Assembly: GCA_017412675.1 (NCBI GenBank)
Contig: JAFPWV010000167.1
Span: 1-38,481 of the forward strand
Source of the DNA: Clostridia bacterium
GTDB taxonomy: Bacteria; Bacillota; Clostridia; Oscillospirales; CAG-272
DNA length: 38,481 bases
Direction: 5' to 3'
Shown here: one piece after another, positions 7,404-16,293 of the stretch
Numbering within the stretch: position 1 is the first letter of the stretch
Layout: each line of letters opens with the position of its first letter
The notes under the pieces: generated by a model
Told to the model about the DNA's origin: nothing
The model's database searches: none
What the model saw: the letters and a program-made list of their open reading frames with translations, nothing else
Made by a program: the position numbers and the translations under genes

Positions 7404-8315
7404 ATGTTCAAGCGCTACGAACTCCACAATCACACCACCCAGTCCGACGCGGGGATCACCTGCCGCGCGCTCATCGACCACATGATCGCGGACGGCGTCG
7501 ACTGCTTCGCCATCACCGACCACAACACGATCTCCGGCCATCCGATCATCAAAAGGATCCTCGAAGAAGAGCGTCTTCCGATCGCCTGCGCGTACGGGAT
7601 GGAATACACGACCTATTACGGCCACATCGTCTGCCCTGTGCTCGAGCAGTACGTCCCGTGGGATTCGATCAACCGCAAAAAGCCCGAGCTCCTCTTTGAG
7701 GCGGCGAAGCGCGCGGGAGCCGTCACGGGCGTCGCGCATCCCTTCTCCTACGGCGATCCGTTTGCCAGAGGCTGCCGTTTCGAGATGGAGATCACCGATT
7801 TCTCGAACGTCGATTACATCGAGATCGTCAACAATCCCGAGCCGCTTCACGAGGTCAATGAGCCGGGCATCCTCTGGTGGGAATCCCTCGTGCTCTCCGG
7901 CGTGAAGGTCGCGGCCTGCGCGGGAATGGATCTGCACGGGCTCGACAGCTTTGCGATGAAGTTTGCGACCTACTGCGAGGGTGACCCCGGCGGCGATCCC
8001 GTCGAGGAGCTGAAGGCCGCCGTCGCCGCGCAGCGCACCTGGGTGTCGAAGGGGATGCTCGTTGCTGCGGAAAAGAAGGGTGATTGCGTCCGCTTCACGC
8101 TCGTCGACGCGAAAAAGCCCGGCTTCGTCCCGGCGGACACCTACACCCTGACGCTCAAGACCAAGGACGGCACCCGCGCGTACGACATCACCGCCGGAGA
8201 AGTCGACGTTCCGCTCCCGGAGCTCGGCGAGGCTGTGGTCCCGAAGCTCTACGGCGGGGAGACGGTGATCGAAAACCTGTGCTGCGTCGCGCCCGTGATC
8301 CGGGCCGGGGACTGA
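7404..8315 (+). CDS. PHP-domain metal-dependent hydrolase
   Basis: A 303-residue PHP protein (polymerase and histidinol phosphatase fold). The metal ligands are visible in order: HNHTTQSDA (His8, His10, Asp15), ITDHN (Asp39, His40), GMEYT (Glu67) with a following His74, AHPF (His112), and MDLHG (Asp176, His178). The set looks complete, so an active phosphoesterase is expected. The family hydrolyses phosphomonoesters, cyclic phosphates, nucleotides and similar compounds. The C-terminal ~95 residues (from about 205) form a beta-rich extension. GAGGAGGGGAAC lies directly upstream of the ATG. Its place between the unknown 154-aa and 504-aa genes in a glycosidase operon suggests dephosphorylation of a sugar phosphate or phosphodiester; the substrate is unknown. 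Confidence 0.85.
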   Translation: MFKRYELHNHTTQSDAGITCRALIDHMIADGVDCFAITDHNTISGHPIIKRILEEERLPIACAYGMEYTTYYGHIVCPVLEQYVPWDSINRKKPELLFEAAKRAGAVTGVAHPFSYGDPFARGCRFEMEITDFSNVDYIEIVNNPEPLHEVNEPGILWWESLVLSGVKVAACAGMDLHGLDSFAMKFATYCEGDPGGDPVEELKAAVAAQRTWVSKGMLVAAEKKGDCVRFTLVDAKKPGFVPADTYTLTLKTKDGTRAYDITAGEVDVPLPELGEAVVPKLYGGETVIENLCCVAPVIRAGD

Positions 8316-8329
8316 GGGAGGCGGCGGAG

Positions 8330-9844
8330 ATGAACGAAGGCTATTTTGACGGTTCGATGCCGCGCGCCGTGCTCGAATACTATCTCTCCCGCGCCGCGAC
8401 CGCGCAATGGATCTATCTCAGCGATACCCTCGACGACGACATCCGCGTGATCCTCAAGGCCGGGATCAAGTTTCTCGGACGCGCGAGCGGGATCTGGAAG
8501 GCCGAGATGCCGGACGAGGAGCACTTTGCCCTCTCCCGCGCGGCGGCGGAGAAGATCCACGCGGCGGACCCCGAGATCATCCTCCAGGCCTGCATCTTCG
8601 AGGCGGTCTACCGGGAGGATCTCGAATCGACGAAGATCCCCGCGCGGGTGTTCGAGGCGTTCGGGATGGAGCCCGAGGACCGCTGCTTCTCCTACGATGC
8701 CTGTACCCTGATCCCCGGCGGGAACATGCCCGACATCTCGAGGACCGAGACCCAGCTCTGGTTCTACTACCGCGGGATCTCCTACATCGACTGCGGGTAC
8801 GAGGCCTTCCACATGGGGCAGATCCACCTCTATTCCGCCCGCGACCGCGGTTACCGCGCGATCGGCCGGGTGATCGGGATGCTCCGCGAATACGGGCGGC
8901 TCCATGCCCGGCGTCACAAGGTCCTCTTCGACGCGCATTCGCATTCCCTCGTCGTGAACGGCGTGAGCCTGCTCGACTACAACGCCATGCCCTTCACCCG
9001 CTATCCGGTCCTGGACCGTCCGGGCGAGCGGCTGGTTCTTGTGCGCGAGGGCAAGTCCGGCGGCGGGATCTCCCCCGAGGGCGTGTATGAGAAGGCGCTC
9101 CCGTTCCTCTATGAATACGACAACTGGGGAGGCAAGGATCACTGGGCGCACGCATACCTGACGACCGAAGAACGTGCGTGGGCCCAATGGTGGGGCTACG
9201 ATCAGATCGCGTGGTTCGCCTCGCAGGAAGAGGAGGCACGCAACACCTTCCTCGACTACACCTTCAAGTGGACCGCGGTCAACAACCCGGACGGGTATTT
9301 CGCCTTCCCGCTCCGCCGTCCCCTCCAGAGCGGCGAGGAAGCGGAGGGATTTCCCTTCTATAAGCTCAACAACCGCTCCGAAGCCTGCCCGGACGGATTC
9401 TCGCAGGAGGACACGGCGGCCGGACTGCTCCGCGGCGGGTATGAGAAATACCGCGCGCTGGCGAATCCGTCCGATCTGCTCGACTACGGCGGGCGCGATG
9501 TCGACGATCCCGAAACCGGTGTGCGCCTTCCCGAAAAGGTCGTGCTCTACGGCTCCTTCCAGCCGTACGTCGGCGCGGTCGAGAACGATTCAAACAGCGA
9601 GATCACCCGCATGTACTACGTCGGCGACGGGAAGTACGCGCTCGCCTTCGTCATGCCCTACGCCGGGGAATACGATTTCGGCATCTCCACCTGGGGGACG
9701 CTCTCGGCCTGCGTATCGGAGCACGGCGGCTGCCCCTATTCCGGCACGGGCAACAAAAGCAAGCTCGAGGTCCCGCACGACAACACGGTGATCCGGATCA
9801 CCTTCACCTACATGACGAACGCCATCACGATCGACGTGATGTGA
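8330..9844 (+). CDS. Uncharacterised 504-aa protein, possibly a TIM-barrel glycosidase
   Basis: I cannot place this in a named family. The first half alternates strands and helices in a way that suggests a TIM barrel: WIYLSDTLDDD, IKFLGRAS, IILQACIFEAVY, then YIDCGYEAFHMGQ, VLFDAHSHSL. GYEAFHMGQ and the histidine-rich FDAHSHS are attractive active-site candidates. The second half (from ~340) includes GSFQPYVGAVENDSNSEITRMYYVGDG and ends in a beta-rich C-terminus. There is no signal peptide. Start ATG 8330 is supported by GGGAGG and GGAG upstream; the frame also opens earlier inside the PHP gene. It is aromatic-rich, as carbohydrate enzymes often are, and is followed 28 nt later by a GH2 gene. 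A cytoplasmic glycosidase or lyase is plausible but unproven. Confidence 0.7.
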   Translation: MNEGYFDGSMPRAVLEYYLSRAATAQWIYLSDTLDDDIRVILKAGIKFLGRASGIWKAEMPDEEHFALSRAAAEKIHAADPEIILQACIFEAVYREDLESTKIPARVFEAFGMEPEDRCFSYDACTLIPGGNMPDISRTETQLWFYYRGISYIDCGYEAFHMGQIHLYSARDRGYRAIGRVIGMLREYGRLHARRHKVLFDAHSHSLVVNGVSLLDYNAMPFTRYPVLDRPGERLVLVREGKSGGGISPEGVYEKALPFLYEYDNWGGKDHWAHAYLTTEERAWAQWWGYDQIAWFASQEEEARNTFLDYTFKWTAVNNPDGYFAFPLRRPLQSGEEAEGFPFYKLNNRSEACPDGFSQEDTAAGLLRGGYEKYRALANPSDLLDYGGRDVDDPETGVRLPEKVVLYGSFQPYVGAVENDSNSEITRMYYVGDGKYALAFVMPYAGEYDFGISTWGTLSACVSEHGGCPYSGTGNKSKLEVPHDNTVIRITFTYMTNAITIDVM

Positions 9845-9872
9845 CGATATCGATCCGCAAGGAGGACAGCGT

Positions 9873-11630
9873 ATGAGCATTCCGAGACCCGAACATCCCC
9901 GTCCGCAGTTTGTCCGCGACACATGGATGAACCTCAACGGAACCTGGGACTTTCTCTTTGACTTCGGCAATTCCGGGCGCGACCGGGCGTTGTGGAAGGA
10001 CGAGAATTTCGACGCGGCGCGGGAAGGATCCCGGTTTCCCGTGACGATCACGGTGCCGTTCTGCCCGGAAAGCCGTCTCTCCGGGATCGGCTACACCGAC
10101 TGGATCGCCGCCGTGTGGTACCGCCGGACCTTCACGCTCGACGCGGCGCAGACCGCCGGACGGGTGCTTCTGCACTTCGGAGCGGTCGACTATCACGCCG
10201 TCGTGTGGATCAACGGGCAGAAAGCCGGCGAGCATACGGGCGGGTATTCGTCCTTCACCTTCGACATCACCGCGCTCGTACGGCCGGGGGAGAACACCGT
10301 CACCCTGTGGGCGGAGGACGACAACCGCAGCGGCACCCAGCCCTACGGCAAGCAGTCGATGCGATATCAGAGCTACGGCTGCAGCTATACCCGGACCACC
10401 GGGATCTGGCAGACGGTGTGGCTCGAATTCACGCCGCGGGACGCGATCTCCCATGTGAAGCTCACGCCGGTGGTCGTGAACCGCGCGGTCCTGATCGACG
10501 CGGAGGTCACGGGCAGCAGGACCGTCACGGCGGAGGCGTTCTATGCGGGGCGGCCCGTCGGACGTGGTTCTGCGGACGTGACGGGAGGCCGCGCGCATCT
10601 CGAGCTCGCCCTCTCGGAGCTCCATCTCTGGGACGTCGGGGTGCCGGAGCTCTACGATCTCGTCCTGACGCTCGACGGCGGCGATACGTTGAAGAGCTAT
10701 TTCGGGATGCGGTCGGTCGAGGTGAAAAAGGACGGCTTCTATCTCAACGGACGTCCGGTCTTTCTGCGCACGGTGCTCGATCAGGGCTTCAATCCCGATG
10801 GCGTCTATACCGCGCCGGACGACGATTTCCTGCGCCGCGACATCGAGCTCTCCATGGATCTCGGCATGAACGGCGCGCGCCTGCACCAGCGGGTCTTTGA
10901 GGAGCGGACGCTGTACTGGGCGGATCGGCTCGGGTATCTCGTATGGGGCGAATACGCCGACGGCCACCGGCTGAACGACGCGGACGGCATCGCCTCCTTC
11001 CTGCCGGAATGGATGGAGACCGTGCGGCGAGACTACTCCCACCCGTCGATCATCGGCTGGTGCCCGGAGAACGAATCCTACTGGGCGCACGACGTCAATC
11101 CGATCTGCCAGCGGGTCTATTACGCCGTGACGAAGGAGATGGATCCGACGCGCCCGTGCATCGATTCCTCCGGCGGCGTGCACTATGTCACCGATATGTA
11201 CGACATCCATGACTACGAGCAGGATCCGGCGCGGTTCAAGGCCAGCTTCGACAAGATGCTCGCCGATCCCGCCTACGTCCATAACCCGATCCATAAGGAG
11301 CAGCTGCGGCAGAACGTCTACGAAGGCCAGCCCGTCTGGGTATCCGAGTACGGCGGGACGTTCTGGAATCCCGACGAGCCGGGCGGATGGGGCTACGGCA
11401 ACGCGCCGAAGACCGAAGAGGAATTCGCCGCGCGGTACGCCGGACTGACGGGCGTGCTGATCGACAATCCGCGGATCTGCGGCTTCTGCTATACCCAGCT
11501 CACAGACGTGGAGCAGGAACAGAACGGCCTGTACAAGTACGACCGGAGCCGGAAGTTCTCCGACGCGGTGTATGACGCCATCCGCGGGGCAAACGTCCGC
11601 CGTGCGGCGATGGAAAAGGAGCCTGAATAA
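9873..11630 (+). CDS. GH2 family glycoside hydrolase
   Basis: A 585-residue GH2 enzyme (beta-galactosidase, beta-glucuronidase, beta-mannosidase group). The N-terminal sugar-binding domain begins RPQFVRDTWMNLNGTWDF and contains VWINGQKAGEHTGGY. An immunoglobulin-like domain follows, then the TIM barrel from FYLNGRPVFLR. The acid/base is Glu401 in CPENES, with the usual preceding Asn, and the likely nucleophile is Glu492 in VSEYGG. It is short for GH2, lacking C-terminal accessory domains, and has no signal peptide, so it is cytoplasmic. AAGGAGG lies about 7 nt before the ATG. Last gene of the six-gene operon, followed by a strong hairpin. The exact sugar cannot be read from the sequence. Confidence 0.9.
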   Translation: MSIPRPEHPRPQFVRDTWMNLNGTWDFLFDFGNSGRDRALWKDENFDAAREGSRFPVTITVPFCPESRLSGIGYTDWIAAVWYRRTFTLDAAQTAGRVLLHFGAVDYHAVVWINGQKAGEHTGGYSSFTFDITALVRPGENTVTLWAEDDNRSGTQPYGKQSMRYQSYGCSYTRTTGIWQTVWLEFTPRDAISHVKLTPVVVNRAVLIDAEVTGSRTVTAEAFYAGRPVGRGSADVTGGRAHLELALSELHLWDVGVPELYDLVLTLDGGDTLKSYFGMRSVEVKKDGFYLNGRPVFLRTVLDQGFNPDGVYTAPDDDFLRRDIELSMDLGMNGARLHQRVFEERTLYWADRLGYLVWGEYADGHRLNDADGIASFLPEWMETVRRDYSHPSIIGWCPENESYWAHDVNPICQRVYYAVTKEMDPTRPCIDSSGGVHYVTDMYDIHDYEQDPARFKASFDKMLADPAYVHNPIHKEQLRQNVYEGQPVWVSEYGGTFWNPDEPGGWGYGNAPKTEEEFAARYAGLTGVLIDNPRICGFCYTQLTDVEQEQNGLYKYDRSRKFSDAVYDAIRGANVRRAAMEKEPE

Positions 11631-11634
11631 AGCA

Positions 11635-11673
11635 TCAAAAAAGGCGCGGACCCGCTTTGGATCCGCGCTTTTC
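11635..11673. terminator. Bidirectional terminator between GH2 and DUF1638 genes
   Basis: GCGCGGA (11644-11650) pairs with TCCGCGC (11662-11668), extended by CC/GG after one mismatch. It is flanked by an A-run on the left and TTTT on the right, so it can stop transcription from both converging units. Confidence 0.85.
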
Positions 11674-11697
11674 GACTGCTTTGACGCGATTCGGCGC

Positions 11698-12453
11698 TCA
11701 GATATCCTCCCCATCCCGGACGGCGCGCAGCTTTTTGCCGGAATAGTCCGCCGCGACGGTCTCGCCCGGCTTCAGGATCAAAAATTCCTCCTCGTTCCAT
11801 GTGCCCTCCGTCATCATGCGAAGCATCCGCAGATCCCCGTCGAGCTCGCGGAGCTGCCAGCCCTTCCGCTCCGCTTCCGCCGAGGCGCGCCGCAGATGGT
11901 CGGGGGAATCGTGCACGTCCGAGTGGATGAAGCCGAGGGTCGAGTAATTCTTCTCCCAGCTCGATTCGACCTCGATGAGATAGTCCGCGTTGTCCTCGCC
12001 GAACTTCTCCGCGTATGCGAGCCACCGGCGCCGCTTGAAATCGTCGCTGTCAAAGAGACGTCCGCTCTGCTCGAGCCAGCCGCTGTTGAGCCAGTACGCG
12101 CCTTTCGCGGCGGCGAATTCTTCGAGATATCTCCACTGGGAACCCATGAAGAGCGCGATGCAGTCGTCCGTGCGCGGGATGACGATCGGAATGCCGCGGC
12201 ATCGGATCCCGACGACTGCCTTGGAGCAGAGGCCGTAGCCGAGGACGATCGCGTCGGGGGTGTATTCGAGTTCTCCGGTCTCCATCTGACGGTACAGCTC
12301 GTCCACCGCACCGATGAGCCGCGTGCACAGCTTTTCCGGAGTGTTGTGCAGGCCGCGGCCGACCCACGTCAGATCGACTTGATTCTCGCTCGTCGCCGCG
12401 AGATAACTGAGCTCGCGCTCGAAGATCCGGCACGCGATGATGTGGATGCGCAC
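11698..12453 (-). CDS. DUF1638 family protein
   Basis: A 251-residue soluble protein matching the DUF1638 pattern: an N-terminal strand IHIIACRIFERELSY, then DAIVLGYGLCSKAVVGI, IPIVIPRTDDCIALFMGS, and a tail with the SSWEKNY and FIHSD segments. The conserved cysteines near residues 8 and 75 and the TDDCIALF block are typical of the family. Its biochemical role is not established; some family members lie near corrinoid methyltransferase genes, which are absent here. The start is a GTG at 12453, reading MRIHIIA, with GGAGG about 9-10 nt upstream overlapping the previous stop. It lies 3 nt after the esterase and is co-transcribed with it. Confidence 0.75.
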   Translation of the reverse strand: MRIHIIACRIFERELSYLAATSENQVDLTWVGRGLHNTPEKLCTRLIGAVDELYRQMETGELEYTPDAIVLGYGLCSKAVVGIRCRGIPIVIPRTDDCIALFMGSQWRYLEEFAAAKGAYWLNSGWLEQSGRLFDSDDFKRRRWLAYAEKFGEDNADYLIEVESSWEKNYSTLGFIHSDVHDSPDHLRRASAEAERKGWQLRELDGDLRMLRMMTEGTWNEEEFLILKPGETVAADYSGKKLRAVRDGEDI

Positions 12454-12456
12454 GCC

Positions 12457-13581
<1,125 letters not shown>

Positions 13582-13611
13582 TCACACCGGCGGGCGCGTT
13601 TGATCGCCTCC

Positions 13612-13640
13612 ATTATAATATAGATCGCGTGAAAAATCAA
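13612..13640 (-). promoter_or_regulatory. Promoter of the esterase-DUF1638 unit
   Basis: On the minus strand TTGATT (plus 13635-13640) and TATAAT (plus 13612-13617) are separated by 17 bp. The -35 element overlaps one arm of the 10-bp inverted repeat described at 13630-13679. Confidence 0.7.
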
Positions 13641-13679
13641 TGGGAAATTGACCGCCGCACCGGCGTGGGTGATTTTTCA
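13630..13679. repeat. 10-bp inverted repeat in the divergent intergenic region
   Basis: TGAAAAATCA (13630-13639) is repeated exactly in inverted orientation as TGATTTTTCA (13670-13679), with 30 bp between. The left arm overlaps the minus-strand -35 element, and the right arm lies about 40 bp upstream of the plus-strand -35. It could be a pair of operator half-sites or a hairpin; neither is proven. Confidence 0.5.
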
Positions 13680-13719
13680 TGGATTTTTTTGTTTTTCCGA
13701 AGGTTTTTCGGTGATTCTG

Positions 13720-13748
13720 TTGACTTTGCCCGACGGGGACGCTACAAT
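13720..13748 (+). promoter_or_regulatory. Promoter of the GH99-like/solute-binding/MBL operon
   Basis: TTGACT (13720-13725) and TACAAT (13743-13748) are separated by 17 bp. The start codon lies about 30 nt downstream of the expected transcription start. A T-rich tract at 13683-13708 upstream could act as an UP element. Confidence 0.75.
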
Positions 13749-13783
13749 AAAGGCAGAAGATCTCTCGGAAAGCGTGAATCAAG

Positions 13784-16258
13784 GTGAAAAGGATCCTGTG
13801 TGCATTGCTTGCCTGCCTGCTGCTGATGCTCGCTGGCTGTACGGCGTCTGAGAAGCCCCCGGAGCCCGAGACCGACCCACTGCCTGCGGCAAAGGAGACC
13901 GTGGCGGAGGAGAGCGAAACCGTCCCGGAGACGGAGCCGGAAACGGAAGCGCCGCCGAAGCCGGAGATCAAGCCGGCAGCCGTGAAGCGGACGGTCTACG
14001 TCGAGGCCTTTGACTTCGACGAGGCGAAGAAATCGGCGCATCAGGTCGCAGAGGGCGAGGTCTACGGCGTGCGCTGCCGGGTCACGGCCCCCTTCGATCG
14101 CTTCTCCTACTGCGTCCCGACGTGGACTCAGAAGACTTCCGCGGCGACGCTCGCGCTGTACGTCTGGAACGACGATTACGACGCCATGCTCGCCGAAGGT
14201 CCTGCCGCGAGTGAGCGGTTCGAGAACCTCGTCGACTGCGCGGAGGATTCCGTGACCTTCGAGGAAATGCCGCCGGGCGAGTATCTCTTCGCGATCCAGG
14301 ACACGGCGGGCCCCGCGGGGACATGGGTGTTCCCGGGCCGGGTGTCGAAGGGCTATATTTTCAACAGCGGCCTGTTCTCCGAGGGGGACTTGCAGCTGGA
14401 GATCGGATTCACCGAAAAACGGGACGAATACTTTGAGGAGGTCAATATGACGAACGAAATCGACGGACTGCACACCTCGCCGGCGGAAGCGATTCTTCCG
14501 GACGACCACATTCTCCGCGTGCGCGACGCCATGCCCGATACCTGGGCGGCGATCGACGGGCTCGGACGCACGGTGTCCGGGAACCGTGAGACGGGAGACC
14601 CGAAGGACGACAAGATCGTCGCAATGTTCTACTGGGACTGGCACAATTCGGACGACGGAGCACCGCTCAACGTCACGGAGTTCATGAGGGAACACCCGGA
14701 GGCGCAGAACGACTACAGGAATCCCGCCTGGCCGACCGGGGGGACGCGGTACTTCTGGGACGAGCCGGTCTACGGGTACTACCTCACGACCGACGAATGG
14801 GTGATCCGGCGTCAGGCCGAGCTTCTCGCGGCAGCCGGCGTGGACGTCATCTTCATGGACAACACCAACGGCACCTTCACCTGGCGCAACAGCTATCTGA
14901 AGATCTACAAGGTCTTTGCCGAAGCGAAGGCCGACGGCGTGAACGTGCCGAAGATCTCCTTCATGCTCCCCTTCGCGGCGGGCGACGACACGGCGGTGCA
15001 GCTCAAATCGCTCTATACGGACATCTACCGGCCGGGGAAGTATCAGGATCTCTGGTTCTACCTCGACGGCAAACCGATGATCATGGCGCACCGGGCGTCG
15101 CTCCTCAAGCGGCAGACCGATCCGCTCGAAAAGGAGATCTACAGCTTCTTCACCTTCCGCGCGGGCGAGCCCGTCTACAACGCGGCGGACTACCACGCGA
15201 AGCGGACGGGGACCGAGCGCTGGGGCTGGCTCTCCACGACGCCGCAGACCCTGTATTACAGTGCCGCCGATCCGGACCACGTCGAAATGACGACCGTCGG
15301 GGTGGCGCACAACTGGTCCGCCGAAAAGGGCCTGACCGCGATGAACGGCGAGCACATCTTCGGGCGGCACTACACGTCGAACGGTTATGACAGCCGCCCG
15401 GATGCGAAGCTCTGGGGCGCGAACTTCGACGAGCAATGGGAGTTTGCGATCTCGAAGGATCCGCGGATCATCTTCGTCACCGGGTGGAACGAATGGAACG
15501 CGGGCCGCTACGAATCGTGGCCGCCGACCGCCGCCGCCGTCGAGAACGCCTTCCCGGATGAGTTCGACGAGACCTACAGCCGCGACATCGAGCCGACGCG
15601 GGGCGATTTGAAGGACCACTACTACTATCAGCTCGTCGACTGGGTGCGGAAGTTCAAGGGTTCGCGGCAGGTCCCCATCGCCTCCGCGCCGAAGAGCATC
15701 GATCTGAACGCGGATCCCGCCGTCGAATGGGCGGACGTCGGACCGGAGTTCATCGCGTATCCGCACAACACCGGCGACCGGGATGCGGCGGCTTACGGCG
15801 GTGTCCGGCTGACCGACACGAGCGGCCGCAATGACATCATCGGAGCCAAGGTCGCGCGGGACGATGCCAGCTACCTCTATTTCATGGTCGAATGCGCGGA
15901 GGACATCACGCCGTACACCGATAAAAACTGGATGCGGCTGTATCTGCGGACCGAGGGCAAGGGCTGGGAAGGCTTCGACTTCATCGTCAACAAGACCGCG
16001 CCCTCGGCGGACAAGGCGGTGCTTGAAAGCTTTACGGGCAGCGGCTTTGAGACCGAGGTCGTCGGCGAGGTGGACTACCGGGTGACGGGCCGGTATCTCG
16101 TGATCCGCATCCCGTGCCGCATGCTCGGAATGGAGCAGCCCGGCGGTCTCTGCTTCAAGTGGAGCGACAACGTGGAGGACGGCGACATTTTGAACTTCTA
16201 TACACAGGGCGACGTCGCGCCGACCGGACGGTTCGCGTATGTCTACCGCGTCGAATAA
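13784..16258 (+). CDS. Surface lipoprotein with GH99/WbsX-like TIM barrel
   Basis: An 824-residue exported lipoprotein. The start is a GTG giving MKRILCALLACLLLMLAGC, a clear lipobox, followed by a Glu/Pro-rich linker to about residue 65. Residues ~70-210 form a beta-rich N-terminal domain. A TIM-barrel region follows with VAMFYWDWH, FWDEPVYGYY, AGVDVIFMDNTNG and VTGWNEWNAGRYE; the last resembles the NEWAEG-type active-site motif of GH99 and WbsX-like proteins. From about 640 a beta-sandwich resembling CBM9/DOMON-type binding domains follows (VEWADVGPEF, LYFMVECAED, MRLYLRTEGKGWEGFDFIV). It may be an endo-acting alpha-mannosidase-like or other glycan hydrolase anchored outside the cell. First gene of a three-gene operon, 35 nt before a solute-binding lipoprotein. 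Substrate unknown. Confidence 0.75.
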   Translation: MKRILCALLACLLLMLAGCTASEKPPEPETDPLPAAKETVAEESETVPETEPETEAPPKPEIKPAAVKRTVYVEAFDFDEAKKSAHQVAEGEVYGVRCRVTAPFDRFSYCVPTWTQKTSAATLALYVWNDDYDAMLAEGPAASERFENLVDCAEDSVTFEEMPPGEYLFAIQDTAGPAGTWVFPGRVSKGYIFNSGLFSEGDLQLEIGFTEKRDEYFEEVNMTNEIDGLHTSPAEAILPDDHILRVRDAMPDTWAAIDGLGRTVSGNRETGDPKDDKIVAMFYWDWHNSDDGAPLNVTEFMREHPEAQNDYRNPAWPTGGTRYFWDEPVYGYYLTTDEWVIRRQAELLAAAGVDVIFMDNTNGTFTWRNSYLKIYKVFAEAKADGVNVPKISFMLPFAAGDDTAVQLKSLYTDIYRPGKYQDLWFYLDGKPMIMAHRASLLKRQTDPLEKEIYSFFTFRAGEPVYNAADYHAKRTGTERWGWLSTTPQTLYYSAADPDHVEMTTVGVAHNWSAEKGLTAMNGEHIFGRHYTSNGYDSRPDAKLWGANFDEQWEFAISKDPRIIFVTGWNEWNAGRYESWPPTAAAVENAFPDEFDETYSRDIEPTRGDLKDHYYYQLVDWVRKFKGSRQVPIASAPKSIDLNADPAVEWADVGPEFIAYPHNTGDRDAAAYGGVRLTDTSGRNDIIGAKVARDDASYLYFMVECAEDITPYTDKNWMRLYLRTEGKGWEGFDFIVNKTAPSADKAVLESFTGSGFETEVVGEVDYRVTGRYLVIRIPCRMLGMEQPGGLCFKWSDNVEDGDILNFYTQGDVAPTGRFAYVYRVE

Positions 16259-16293
16259 CGGATAAAAATCAGAACAGAATCGGAGGTCAATCC

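Noticed and set aside
9825..11714. A 629-codon minus-strand frame opposite the GH2 gene
   Set aside because: The GH2 catalytic motifs are on the plus strand, and this frame runs through the terminator hairpin.
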